Below are positions 32,024 to 40,617 of a stretch of DNA of 64,000 nucleotides, piece by piece. The stretch is from Saccharopolyspora aridisoli. GTDB lineage: Bacteria; Actinomycetota; Actinomycetes; Mycobacteriales; Pseudonocardiaceae. Where the stretch lies: positions 1 through 64,000 of the forward strand of contig NZ_SMKV01000029.1 of the NCBI RefSeq assembly GCF_004348445.1, given 5' to 3'. The position numbers were made by a program, and so were the translations under genes. A model generated the notes under the pieces. It was given only the letters and a program-made list of their open reading frames with translations, searched no databases and was not told where the DNA came from. The first letter of the stretch is position 1. Each line of letters begins with the position of its first letter.

Positions 32024-32674
32024 GTGACCGCATCGGACGCAGCGAAAACGGACCAGGACAGAACAACGCACCGGAAGCCCGAGCCCACACCGGGGCCGCT
32101 GTCCGGTGATCCCGCGCTGATCGGAGTGCCCACGTTCGTCGTGGGTTCGATCGCACTCGGAATGACCTTGGTGGGCTTCGTCCCTCCGGAAGCGGTCGGA
32201 GCACCGGTGGCGATCATCCTCGCCGCCACCGGAGTCGGTCAGCTCGTCGCGGCGTTGTGGGCGGCCGCGATCGGGCAGAGCGCGGTCGCCTCGATCTTCG
32301 GCACGTTCTCCGGTTTCTGGCTCAGCTACGGGTTGCTGGTGCTCGGGTTGACCCACGGCTGGTTCGGAATTCCCGACGGGAGCGCCACGGCCGTGCAAGC
32401 GCTGTTCCTGACGTCGTGGGCGATTACCGTCGCGCTGCTGGCACTGGCGACGCTGCGGCTCCCAGCCGCCTACACGGTGCTGTTCGCGCTGATCGCCGCG
32501 GCGCTGGTGCTCGTGCTGGTCGCGACAGTGCAGGATTCGGCGCAGTTGAAGGCGGTGGGCGGTTGCGCGGTCTTCACCTTCGCGGCGCTGGGCTGCTACC
32601 TGTTCCTCCACGTGATGTCGGAGGCGACGGGTGGTCGAGGGCTGCCGCTCGGGAAGCCGGTGCTGAGTTCGTGA
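32024..32674 (+). CDS. SatP/GPR1-FUN34-YaaH acetate transporter
   Basis: A 216-aa inner-membrane protein with six predicted helices, of the acetate/succinate:H+ symporter family. The family motif region is ALIGVPTFVVGSIALGMTLV near 31-50. Helix segments GAPVAIILAATGVGQLVAALW, IFGTFSGFWLSYGLLVLGL and later ones follow. The start is GTG at 32024, with AAGGAG six bases upstream; an unrelated frame is open further 5'. It converges on the acyl-CoA synthetase at 32727, with a shared terminator between them. Import of a short-chain acid by this protein and its activation by the synthetase would be a sensible pairing. Confidence 0.82.
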   Translation: MTASDAAKTDQDRTTHRKPEPTPGPLSGDPALIGVPTFVVGSIALGMTLVGFVPPEAVGAPVAIILAATGVGQLVAALWAAAIGQSAVASIFGTFSGFWLSYGLLVLGLTHGWFGIPDGSATAVQALFLTSWAITVALLALATLRLPAAYTVLFALIAAALVLVLVATVQDSAQLKAVGGCAVFTFAALGCYLFLHVMSEATGGRGLPLGKPVLSS

Positions 32675-32680
32675 AACCGC

Positions 32681-32715
32681 GAGCGCGGAGGCGGTTCTCG
32701 ACCGCCTCCGCGCTC
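32681..32715. terminator. Bidirectional terminator between satP and the acyl-CoA synthetase
   Basis: GAGCGCGGAGGCGGT (32681-32695) and ACCGCCTCCGCGCTC (32701-32715) make a perfect 15-bp stem with a 5-base loop. It lies between the two convergent stops, six and eleven bases away. Confidence 0.8.
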
Positions 32716-32726
32716 CGGAACCCGGC

Positions 32727-34415
32727 TCAGCCCCGCAGTTCGGGGAACTGGTCGTCGCGCCATTCGTCGCGCGGGCCCGAGTCCTCCTCGTGGGCGCGCA
32801 GTTCGACGCGGCGAATCTTGCCGGAGATCGTCTTGGGCAGCTCGGAGAATTGCAGCCGGCGAATCCGCTGGTAGGGCGCGAGGTGCTCGCGCGCGTACTT
32901 CAGGATCTCGAACGCGGTGGTCTTGTCCGGTTCGTGCCCGGGAGCCAGCGCGACGTAGGCCTTGGGCACGGCGAGCCGGACCGGGTCGGGTGCGGGAACC
33001 ACGGCGGCTTCCGCGACCGCGGGGTGCTCGATCAGGACCGATTCGAGCTCGAACGGGCTGATCTTGTAGTCGCTGGCCTTGAAGACGTCGTCGGTGCGCC
33101 CGACGTAGGTGATGTAGCCGTCCGCGTCGATCGTCGCCACGTCACCGGTGTGGTAGTACCCGCCGCCCATCGCGGTGTCGTTGCGCTCGGTGTCGTCGCG
33201 GTAGCCGGTCATCAGCGGCAGCGGGTGCTGCGCGAGGTCGAGGCAGATCTCGCCCTCACCGGTGCCGTCGACCGGCCGGCCCGTCGCCGGGTCGACGAGC
33301 ACCACCGGGACACCGGGCAGCGCCCGGCCCATCGAACCGGGGCGGACCTGTGACCCGGGCGTGTTGGCGACCTGCGCGGTGGTCTCGGTCTGCCCGAACC
33401 CGTCGCGCAGCGTCAGGTCCCACGCGCGCTGGACCTGGTCGATGACCTCGGGGTTGAGCGGTTCACCCGCGCCGATCACCTCGCGCAGCGACTCGGGGCG
33501 TTCGCCGAGGTCGGAGTTGATGAGCATCCGCCACACGGTCGGCGGCGCGCAGAACGTCGAGACGTCCCACCGCCGCAGCCGGTCGAGCAGCATCGCGGGG
33601 TCGAACCGGCCGTAGTTGCACACGAGGATGGTCGCCTCGGCGATCCAGGGCGCGAAGAACGACGACCACGCGTGCTTGGCCCAACCGGGCGAGGAGATGT
33701 TGAGGTGCACGTCTCCGGGCCGCAGACCGAGGAAGTACATGGTGCTCAGGTGCCCGACGGGGTAAGAGGTCTGGGTGTGCTCGACGAGCTTGGGCCGCGA
33801 GGTCGTGCCCGAGGTGAAGTAGTAGAGCAGCGGATCGCCGGGCGCGGTTCCTGGGTGGGCAAGCGGCGTGGCGGGGAAGGCCTCTGCTTCGCGCAGGTCC
33901 GCCCACCCGTCGGCCGCGCCGACGCTGATCCGCCCGTAGTCGCCGGGCACGTCGTTGAACTTGCCGGTGGCAGCGGCGTTGGCGATGACGTGCGCGGCAC
34001 CGCTGCGGATGATCCGGTCGATCAGCTCCGCGGGTCCGACGGCGGTGGTGGTCGGCACGATCACCGCACCCAGCTTCATGATCGCCAGCATCGATTCCCA
34101 CAGCTCGACCTGGTTGCCGAGCATGAGCACCACCGGGTCACCGCGGCGCACGCCCCGGGCGGACAACCAGCCGGCGAGGCGATCGGAGGCGGCGGCCATG
34201 TCGTCGAAGCTGCGCCGCAGCTCGGTCCCGTCCTCCTCGACGATCACCAGGGCCGGGCGGTCGTTGCCGCGCGCGATGGCGTCGAACCAGTCGGTCGCCC
34301 AGTTGAACCGCTCGCCCATTTCCGGCCAGCGGAACTCGGCGACGGCGCGCGGGTGCTCTCCGCGCAGCGCCAAGAGCTGGTCACGGCTCTCTCGGTAGGC
34401 GTCGGTGACGTCCAT
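32727..34415 (-). CDS. Acyl-CoA synthetase (acetate/short- to medium-chain type)
   Basis: A 562-aa AMP-forming acyl-CoA synthetase. It shows FNWATDWFDAIARGNDRPAL near 34-53, the P-loop YYFTSGTTSRPKLVEHT near 188-204, the GW motif region SSPGWAKHAWSSFFAPW near 229-245, DGFGQTETTAQVANTPG near 322-338, YHTGDVATIDADGYITYVGR near 411-430, DDVFKASDYKISPFELES near 432-449 and the C-terminal lysine in PKTISGKIRRVELR. It is closest in style to acetyl/propionyl- or medium-chain synthetases. GGGGAG precedes the ATG at 34415. It is divergent from a GAF-LuxR regulator, which probably controls it. The acid substrate is not certain. Confidence 0.85.
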   Translation of the reverse strand: MDVTDAYRESRDQLLALRGEHPRAVAEFRWPEMGERFNWATDWFDAIARGNDRPALVIVEEDGTELRRSFDDMAAASDRLAGWLSARGVRRGDPVVLMLGNQVELWESMLAIMKLGAVIVPTTTAVGPAELIDRIIRSGAAHVIANAAATGKFNDVPGDYGRISVGAADGWADLREAEAFPATPLAHPGTAPGDPLLYYFTSGTTSRPKLVEHTQTSYPVGHLSTMYFLGLRPGDVHLNISSPGWAKHAWSSFFAPWIAEATILVCNYGRFDPAMLLDRLRRWDVSTFCAPPTVWRMLINSDLGERPESLREVIGAGEPLNPEVIDQVQRAWDLTLRDGFGQTETTAQVANTPGSQVRPGSMGRALPGVPVVLVDPATGRPVDGTGEGEICLDLAQHPLPLMTGYRDDTERNDTAMGGGYYHTGDVATIDADGYITYVGRTDDVFKASDYKISPFELESVLIEHPAVAEAAVVPAPDPVRLAVPKAYVALAPGHEPDKTTAFEILKYAREHLAPYQRIRRLQFSELPKTISGKIRRVELRAHEEDSGPRDEWRDDQFPELRG

Positions 34416-34481
34416 GTGCCGCTCCCCTTCGATGTGACGACGCTGTCGGGAGTAGGGTGCACCGCTCACCGGAGGTTCGGA

Positions 34482-34530
34482 TACCCACTCACGGGGGTAG
34501 CGCGGAGCGGCAGGCGCGGGGTATTCACCC
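34482..34530. promoter_or_regulatory. GGGTA repeats between the synthetase and the GAF-LuxR gene
   Basis: TACCC (34482-34486) and GGGTA (34495-34499) form an inverted pair with an 8-base gap, and GGGTA recurs at 34519-34523 before ACCC (34527-34530). LuxR-type regulators bind short inverted repeats of this kind, and such a regulator starts at 34555. The site is weak and unproven. Confidence 0.35.
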
Positions 34531-34554
34531 AGTTGACGTGGTGAGGGAGCGCAC

Positions 34555-35355
34555 ATGGACGAAGACGTCAGGGCGGCCGGTTGGATCGACCGGCTCCTCC
34601 CGGAACGGCTGAACTGGCTATCCCGTTCGACGGGCATTCCGGTGGTCTTCGGCGGCAGCACGTCGACGACCCCGCAGCGCCTGGTCATCGGCCGCATGAA
34701 GGGCACCTTCGGGTCGGGGCTGCGCGGGTTGGAGGTGCGTCCGGGCAGCGGTCTCGGCGGCAGGGTGCTGCGAGACCGCGCAGCGCACCGCGTCAACGAC
34801 TACGCCCGCACCTCCGACATCACCCACGAGTACGACCCGATCGTCGTCCGGCAGGAGCGCCTCACCTCGGTGTTCGCGCTGCCGATCACGGTTGGCGACG
34901 CGGTGTGCGGCGTCCTCTACGGCGCCGCCCGGGACCACCGCCCGGTGGGCGACCGCGCGCTGCGCACGGCGGAGGTCGTCACCGCGCAGCTGTCCCGGGA
35001 CGTCGAAGACCGGTTGCGTCCGGACCCGGAGCTCCACGAACCCGACCCCCTGGCGGAACTCGCCGCGGTCATCGAGGAGACCGTAGATGAGGCCATGCGC
35101 GCCCGCCTGATCCGGATCCACCACCAGCTCCGCGGGAGCGCACCACCGACCACGACGAGCGACGTGACCCTCGCGCCCCGCGAGATCGAAGCGCTCCGCC
35201 TCGTCGAGGTCGGAGCGTCCAACGTGGAGATCGCGGCCCGTCTCGGACTGAGCCCCCAGACGGTCAAGACCTACCTCCGCAACGCCACCCGCAAGCTCAG
35301 GGTCCGCAACCGCACAGCAGCAGTCCACGAAGCCCGCCTCGCGGGCCTGCTGTAG
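34555..35355 (+). CDS. GAF-domain LuxR-type regulator
   Basis: A 266-aa cytoplasmic transcription factor. The GAF domain spans about 25-145 (VRPGSGLGGRVLRDRAAHRV near 61-80, RQERLTSVFALPITVGDAVC near 98-117). A charged linker follows, then a LuxR/GerE helix-turn-helix at about 202-262: LAPREIEALRLVEVGASNVE, then IAARLGLSPQTVKTYLRNAT. GAGGGAG precedes the ATG. It is divergent from the acyl-CoA synthetase with a 139-bp intergenic region. In mycobacteria and relatives, GAF-LuxR proteins of this layout are often next to acyl-CoA synthetases and activate them. Confidence 0.85.
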   Translation: MDEDVRAAGWIDRLLPERLNWLSRSTGIPVVFGGSTSTTPQRLVIGRMKGTFGSGLRGLEVRPGSGLGGRVLRDRAAHRVNDYARTSDITHEYDPIVVRQERLTSVFALPITVGDAVCGVLYGAARDHRPVGDRALRTAEVVTAQLSRDVEDRLRPDPELHEPDPLAELAAVIEETVDEAMRARLIRIHHQLRGSAPPTTTSDVTLAPREIEALRLVEVGASNVEIAARLGLSPQTVKTYLRNATRKLRVRNRTAAVHEARLAGLL

Positions 35356-35539
35356 ACCACCCACCGCACCTCGACCCCGCTGGGGATCGTCGTCGGACGA
35401 GGGAACTTCGACGACGAAGAACTGGAACGTCCTCGGCGTCCTCGCCACGAAGAGACTGGAGGGCGTGCGGCGGTCCGGTTCGAGCACCACACCTGGAGCA
35501 GCGGTTCCGCCGCACTCTCGAGAACAGCGGCCTAACACG

Positions 35540-36430
35540 TCACGACGACGCGTCACCCGCCTTCCCGGGTTCCGGCGCGCTCGAGCGGGCCGCGAGGACC
35601 TTGCCGATGAACAGGTCGTACACCAGGGCGCCGAGCACTGCCCCGATGAGAGGCCCGACGATCGGGATCCAGAAGTAGAAGCTGAACGACTCGTGGGTAC
35701 CAGGTAGGGCGAGCTCACCCCAGCCGGTGAGGAACGTCCACAACCGCGGGCCGAAGTCCCGCGCCGGGTTGATCGCATAGCCCGCGTTGGGGCCGAACGT
35801 CAAACCGATGACGGTCACCACCATGCCGATCAGGAAGGGCCCGAGATTGGCTGCCGGAGCGCTGTTGCGCGCATCGATCAAGGCGAAGATGAGAAGGACC
35901 AGAATAGCCGTTCCCACGATCTGGTCCAGCAGCGGACCCCACCACGACCCGCCGAAGTACTCGGCCGGGAACGTCGCGAAGATCGCGTAGGTGTCCAGGG
36001 ACTCGGAGCGCGGCACACCGGCTTTCGCGTTGTACGCGTCGATCGCCCAGCTGTACACCGAGTACACCACTGCGGCGGCCGCGAACGCGCCCACGAGCTG
36101 GGCCAGCATGTAGGGCACGACCTTCACCCAGGGGAAGGCGCGCCGCACCGCGAACGCCAGCGTCACCGCCGGGTTGATGTGCGCGCCGGAAACCCCGCCC
36201 GCGACGTACACCCCGAACACCACGGCGAATCCCCAGCCGAAGGCGATGATGAGCCAGTTCGCGGCACCGAAGGGATCAGATTGCCGTCCGGACCCCGGTA
36301 GCCCGGCGACGGCGACTGCGACGGACGCGCAGCCCAGCAGGATCAGCACAAATGTTCCCAGGAACTCCGCCAGCAGTTCGCCGGTGAGGCCCTTGCCGTA
36401 ACCGGGGCGGCGCTGCTTCTGCTCAGCCAT
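35540..36430 (-). CDS. glpF: Aquaglyceroporin (glycerol facilitator type)
   Basis: A 296-aa MIP-family channel with six membrane helices and two NPA half-helices: SGAHINPAVTLAFAVRR near 80-96 and NAGYAINPARDFGPRLWTF near 212-230. The Asp after NPAR in the second motif is the signature of glycerol-conducting members; water-selective AqpZ has other residues. The C terminus is a charged cytoplasmic tail. No glycerol kinase is nearby. It probably conducts glycerol or other small polyols and perhaps water. It is a monocistronic minus-strand gene starting 65 bases after a short gene-free stretch. Confidence 0.88.
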   Translation of the reverse strand: MAEQKQRRPGYGKGLTGELLAEFLGTFVLILLGCASVAVAVAGLPGSGRQSDPFGAANWLIIAFGWGFAVVFGVYVAGGVSGAHINPAVTLAFAVRRAFPWVKVVPYMLAQLVGAFAAAAVVYSVYSWAIDAYNAKAGVPRSESLDTYAIFATFPAEYFGGSWWGPLLDQIVGTAILVLLIFALIDARNSAPAANLGPFLIGMVVTVIGLTFGPNAGYAINPARDFGPRLWTFLTGWGELALPGTHESFSFYFWIPIVGPLIGAVLGALVYDLFIGKVLAARSSAPEPGKAGDASS

Positions 36431-36654
36431 CGGTTCTCCATCACGCGGGCGACGCGCTTGTCACCAACTGGCCCCATGGGGGATGCACTCATCAAGCAGA
36501 GTAGGTCGCATGACTACCCGACGCATCTCCTACGACCCAGGGGAGCTGTCGTACGAGCGTTCAGCGCCAGCGGGCGCCCCCGCTCCACAGTGGAGAACCG
36601 GTCGCTCGAGCCAGGCCGGGCGCCTCCGAACGAGGACGTGCGGAGGCCGCCGGG

Positions 36655-37245
36655 TCACCGGGTGCCGTGCTCGGCCGTCTGGTGCAGGCGGATCGCGGAG
36701 ATGAGGAAGAAGATGCCGCCGAGCGTCGCGTAGCCCGCGATGCTGGTGAGCGAGGGGTTCGGCTTCCCGGCCATGATGACGAAGCCAACGCCGGCGATGA
36801 CGGAGATGCCGCCGCTGAGGATCATCGCCCACTGGCCGCCGAGCCGGTGGCGCAGGACCGCGACGATGAGCTGGACGATGCCGGCGGTGATCGCCCACAG
36901 GCCCCAGACCCGCAGCACGCCGGGGATGCCAGAGCTGCCGGCGAAGGCGAGGCCGATCGCGGCGAGCAGGCTCAAGCCCATGTTGAGGAAGAGCGGTGCT
37001 CTCGGGCGCGCGGCACCGGACGAGCGGAAGTCGGCCACGGCCGCCGCGACGTCGAACAGCGGGTAGATCACCAGCAGCGCGACGACTCCCGGGCTGAGGG
37101 TCTCGGCGAGCACCACCGTCAGAACCGCCCACGCGACGGCGAATCCGGAGCGGACGAAGTACAGCGTTCGCAGCGACTCCGTGCCGCCGACCTCCGGGCG
37201 GGTGCCGGTGCCGTCGAAGTGGGTCGCTTCAGGAGGACGTGTCAT
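36655..37245 (-). CDS. DUF308 (HdeD-like) membrane protein
   Basis: A 196-aa integral membrane protein with about six helices in three helix pairs, beginning near residue 26 (LRTLYFVRSGFAVAWAVLTVV). Helix pairs such as LSPGVVALLVIYPLFDVAAAV and LFLNMGLSLLAAIGLAFAGS follow, the usual DUF308 pattern of duplicated hairpins. Its function is unknown; E. coli HdeD is linked to acid resistance. It is divergent from the TetR regulator at 37406, and two palindromic sites lie between them, so it is the likely target of that regulator. Confidence 0.75.
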   Translation of the reverse strand: MTRPPEATHFDGTGTRPEVGGTESLRTLYFVRSGFAVAWAVLTVVLAETLSPGVVALLVIYPLFDVAAAVADFRSSGAARPRAPLFLNMGLSLLAAIGLAFAGSSGIPGVLRVWGLWAITAGIVQLIVAVLRHRLGGQWAMILSGGISVIAGVGFVIMAGKPNPSLTSIAGYATLGGIFFLISAIRLHQTAEHGTR

Positions 37246-37293
37246 CAGGTCGATCCCCTCAGGAGTGGGTGGACGACTCCACCCGAACCAAGT

Positions 37294-37362
37294 AGATAGA
37301 ACGATCGGTACACCTGAGCCTGCTGCGCGCGCCGCGGATTGTCAAGACCGATCGTTCTATCT
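37294..37362. promoter_or_regulatory. Two mirror-image TetR operators in a divergent promoter
   Basis: AGATAGAACGATCGGT (37294-37309) and ACCGATCGTTCTATCT (37347-37362) are exact reverse complements, 16 of 16 bases. Each is centred on the palindrome CGATCG with partly symmetric AGA/TCT arms, so each looks like one TetR operator. The two starts are 53 bp apart, about five helical turns. They lie between the divergent DUF308 gene and tetR, a classic arrangement for a self-regulating TetR repressor. Confidence 0.8.
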
Positions 37363-37405
37363 GCTAGCATCGAACGAGGTCAGGCGGTGATCGAACGGGG
37401 GGCGG

Positions 37406-37978
37406 ATGTCGGAGGCGCGGGCCCGGCTGCTCAACGCGGCCACCGAGCTGTTCTACGCCGAAGGCCTGCACGCGGTGGGTGTCGATCGCGTCATCGCGCA
37501 CGCGCAGGTCACCCGCGCCACGCTCTACCGGCACTTCCCGAGCAAGGACGACCTGCTCGTCGCGTACCTGAGGCAGGTCGACGCGGCGTTCCGCGCACGA
37601 GCGGACGAGGCGCGCGCCGCCGAGCGCAGCCCGGCCGACGCCGTGCGAACGGTGGGGCGGGCCATCACCGGGGACATCCAGACGTCAGGTTTCCGCGGGT
37701 GCGCGTTCCTCAACGCCGCGGCCGAGTACCCCGACCCGAGTCACCCGGTCCACCTCGCCGTGCTCGCGCATCGGCAGTGGTTCCTGGAGACGATGACCGA
37801 GCTCTTCTCCGGTATCGGCAAGATCGACCCCGAACCCGCCGCGCGGCACTTCGTCATGCTGCGGGACGGCGCCATGACCGCGGGCTGCCTGGCCGATCCG
37901 CAGCCCGTCTGCGAGACGTTCCTGCGCGGGGTCGAAGGTCTCCTCACGTACCGAAGTCGGGAGAGGGCGGACTCCTGA
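37406..37978 (+). CDS. TetR-family regulator
   Basis: A 190-aa repressor with an N-terminal HTH at about 5-50 (LLNAATELFYAEGLHAVGVD, then VTRATLYRHFPSKDDLLVAY) and a C-terminal ligand-binding domain containing GFRGCAFLNAAAEYPDPSHP near 94-113. This C-terminal type is common in actinobacterial TetR proteins that control membrane or stress genes. GGGGGGCGG precedes the ATG. It is divergent from the DUF308 gene and very probably binds the mirror-image operators at 37294-37362. Confidence 0.87.
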   Translation: MSEARARLLNAATELFYAEGLHAVGVDRVIAHAQVTRATLYRHFPSKDDLLVAYLRQVDAAFRARADEARAAERSPADAVRTVGRAITGDIQTSGFRGCAFLNAAAEYPDPSHPVHLAVLAHRQWFLETMTELFSGIGKIDPEPAARHFVMLRDGAMTAGCLADPQPVCETFLRGVEGLLTYRSRERADS

Positions 37979-38239
37979 GCCACCTGGTCCGGTTTGTCGC
38001 TTTTGGTTGTAGTGATTTCCTCCGGGCGGACGGGCCGTCATGTTGCGCCGTAACGGTTCGACGCCCCGAGGGAGTCGCTGAGTCGCTGTAAACGAACAGG
38101 TCGATCCGCTGCTCGGTTCGTTGGGAACAGCGCGCTCCCCGCCGCGCTTCCGCTGCCGCGGCGGGACCTCCCTCCTCAGCGGGGTCTGGGACGGTGCCGC
38201 CTCTCGTGGCGGGCCGCTGGTGGACCGGACGGAACCGGT

Positions 38240-38600
38240 TGCGCGCGAACCTCGCCAGCGCGCGGTCGATGGGTCAACATGCTCCTGCTGAGCCTCGTGG
38301 TCGCACCGCAGGTCAAGAACGCGGTGAACCTGCAGGGCGTCGTTGCAGCTGACCACGCTGTGTTCGTGGTCGTCGGTTCGGCGGTCCTGTTCACCTTCTT
38401 CACTGCTCGCGAGACCGTCCAGCGGGGCCTGCACATCGTGGGGTTAGGGCGAGCCTGCGTACGCTGCGGTAGAACACACCACTGCAACTGCTGTGGGTCA
38501 GCTCGTTGATCTTCCTGAGCGCGATGTTCTCGATCCAGGAGATCGGGGACCACTACGCGCGGGGGCGTGCTGGGCGACGCCAACCTCTCTCGTGCTCACG
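38240..38600 (+). pseudogene. Possible decayed membrane protein
   Basis: Within the 667-base gap between tetR and the alkane regulator, a hydrophobic frame reads MLLLSLVVAPQVKNAVNL, followed by GVVAADHAVFVVVGSAVLFT near 38280-38400. After an apparent frameshift and stop another frame continues with LLWVSSLIFLSAMFSIQEIG near 38490-38560. The pieces look like transmembrane helices of one protein broken by mutations. I cannot name the family. The rest of the gap (37979-38239) holds nothing I can support. Confidence 0.35.
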
Positions 38601-38645
38601 GCGGCGCTCCAACGAAAAAGTGGCCTCGCCGGCTCGTGCTGAGGC

Positions 38646-40430
38646 TCACCTGCAAACGATTCCGAAGGAGCGGATCTTGCGGTAGATCGTCGCGCGCGAC
38701 ATGCCGAGGTCGGCTGCGGCGTGCTCCTTGTTCCCGTGGTTGGCCGCGAGGCTCTGGACGATGGCGTCGCGCTCGATCGACTCCATGTGGGTGAGCTGGC
38801 GGCGCGTAACGGTCCGGCACTCGGCGGGAAGGTCGGTGACCGCGATCGGCCCTGATCGATGCCTGCGGGAGACCTCGGCCAGCACGCGCTCCAGCTGCCG
38901 GACGTTGCCCGTCCACGGCAAGCGCATCAGCTGGCGCAGGCAGGCGTCGGAGGCCACCAGGTCCCGGCAGCGCGCGTGCCGGGCCAGCAGGTGCGGTACC
39001 AGCCGTTGCAGGTCCTCGGTCCGGTGGCGCAGCGGCGGAACCTCGACGGTGTGCGCGAAGAACGGCATCAGCAGCCCGACCGAATCCGGGTCGTTCGGTT
39101 CGTCGCTGAGCGTGACCGCGACCCAAGACGGCGCCTGCTCGGGCGGAGCCGCCTGCCATGAGGTGAACAGGTCGGTGAGGTGCCGCGCGCCCTGCGCTCC
39201 GAGCGCGTCGGCGTGGCGCAGCACGACCACCGGGGAGGTCTCGCTGGACACGCGCTCGGCGAGCGCTTCCGTCCACGCCTCGACGTCGTCGACGTCCGCG
39301 CAGTCCAGCTCCACCAGGTGGCAGCTCGGTGAGTGGCGGCGCGCGACGGCTCGCGCGAGAGCGACCTTGCCGGTGCCCGGCTCGCCGGTGAGGATCAGCC
39401 AGCTGCCGCCCCGGTAGCTGGTGTCGGCCGCCGAGCACGCCTGCCGCCAGGCGGGGCTGGCCCCGACCGCTCCGGGCAGCGGCAGGTCGGGCAAGCCGGG
39501 GGAGCGCGGGGACGGGGTGTGGTTCTTGACGCGGAACACGCCTCCGGCCAGGAGCGATCCGTTGTACACCGGGCGGTACTCGAGGCGCGCAACCAGCCCG
39601 GAGGGCAGGTCGGCCAGCACGGTGGCCCGCTCGCGGCAGCCGGCCACATCGGCGGAGTGGGTGATCAGCGCCGCCCGGTCGGCCGCGTCGTAGAGGTCCT
39701 GGGCGTGGCTGTTGACCATCACGACGTCCTCGTTGACCGCGAAGATCGCGCCCGAACCCCGCTGGCAGGACGAGAGGTACTCGCGGAACAGCGCCAGTTC
39801 GCGGGTTCCGAGACCTGCCAGTATCGCTTCCTCGATCTGCTTTGCCGTCCGGCGCGCGAGGGTCAGCAGCAGCGGACCCGGCGTTCCCGCCCAGGAGGTC
39901 AGGTCCAATGCGCCGACCAGGTGACCGCGCACCGGGTGGTAGATCGGAGTGCCCGCGCACTCGAAATTCGCGAGTCGGCTGTTGAAGTGCTCGAAACCCG
40001 AGACCAGCACCGGTTCCTGGCATTCGAGCGTGGTGCCGATGCCGTTGGTCCCGATGGACTCCTCGGCGTAGCTGTAGCCCGGGGCCAGTGAAATTCGGTC
40101 CAACCCGGCGTGCAGCGCGCGATCCGCGCTCGACCGGCGCACGACCAGGCCGTTGGCGTCGGTGAGCAGCACCGCGACCGGGTGGCCGACAAGTTCGGTG
40201 GACAGGTTTTCCAGGATCGGCGTCGCACTGCGCACCAGGAGGCTCTCCTCGTCGCGGTCGGCGACGAAGATCGGATCCGGTTCGTCGGTGGCGACGTCGT
40301 GTTCCAGAGCGCGCCGCCAGGACGCGGAGATGATCCCCCGGACCCCGGAGAACTCGGTCCGGGGACAAGCCAGGAACTTCTCCCGCAAGGCGCTGATCTG
40401 CGCATCTGATCTGTGTCCGTGCGTCGACAT
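38646..40430 (-). CDS. AcoR-type activator of the alkane monooxygenase operon
   Basis: A 594-aa regulator with an N-terminal AcoR-like segment (ISASWRRALEHDV), a GAF domain (about 60-190, containing EESIGTNGIGTTLECQEPVL), a PAS-like domain (about 205-305), a shortened AAA+ domain with Walker A GEPGTGK near 355-361, and a C-terminal Fis-type HTH (HAAADLGMSRATIYRKIRSF). The AAA+ part lacks the GAFTGA loop that contacts sigma-54, consistent with actinobacteria having no sigma-54, so it should work on another holoenzyme. The start at 40430 has AAGGGAG upstream. It is divergent from prmA, in the position of the activators (MimR/PrmR-like) of propane monooxygenases. Confidence 0.87.
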   Translation of the reverse strand: MSTHGHRSDAQISALREKFLACPRTEFSGVRGIISASWRRALEHDVATDEPDPIFVADRDEESLLVRSATPILENLSTELVGHPVAVLLTDANGLVVRRSSADRALHAGLDRISLAPGYSYAEESIGTNGIGTTLECQEPVLVSGFEHFNSRLANFECAGTPIYHPVRGHLVGALDLTSWAGTPGPLLLTLARRTAKQIEEAILAGLGTRELALFREYLSSCQRGSGAIFAVNEDVVMVNSHAQDLYDAADRAALITHSADVAGCRERATVLADLPSGLVARLEYRPVYNGSLLAGGVFRVKNHTPSPRSPGLPDLPLPGAVGASPAWRQACSAADTSYRGGSWLILTGEPGTGKVALARAVARRHSPSCHLVELDCADVDDVEAWTEALAERVSSETSPVVVLRHADALGAQGARHLTDLFTSWQAAPPEQAPSWVAVTLSDEPNDPDSVGLLMPFFAHTVEVPPLRHRTEDLQRLVPHLLARHARCRDLVASDACLRQLMRLPWTGNVRQLERVLAEVSRRHRSGPIAVTDLPAECRTVTRRQLTHMESIERDAIVQSLAANHGNKEHAAADLGMSRATIYRKIRSFGIVCR

Positions 40431-40617
40431 GAGCGTCTCCCTTGACGTCTGCGCGCTGGGCCACTGCGCTGTTCCACCCCACGCAGGCTCATCGTGGTGG
40501 CTACTCACCGGAGCCTCGATCTCACATTGAGACAGAAGTCGCGTGCGATCCGCAACACACTCTCCTCCGTCAGCGACGACTGCCCACGTTCGCAACACCG
40601 GCTTCGAGGAGGCTGAA
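40431..40617. promoter_or_regulatory. Divergent promoter region of prmA and its regulator
   Basis: The 187-base gap contains the repeated motif CGCAACAC, in CCGCAACAC (40550-40558) and in TCGCAACACC (40590-40599), 40 bp apart. A TTGAGA hexamer at 40527-40532 could be a -35 box. The repeats lie between that box and prmA, so they might be regulator sites or leader elements. Confidence 0.35.

Noticed and set aside
40431-40617. Search for a sigma-54 -24/-12 promoter before prmA
   Set aside because: No GG-N10-GC pair in a suitable place, and the regulator lacks GAFTGA, consistent with no sigma-54 in actinobacteria.
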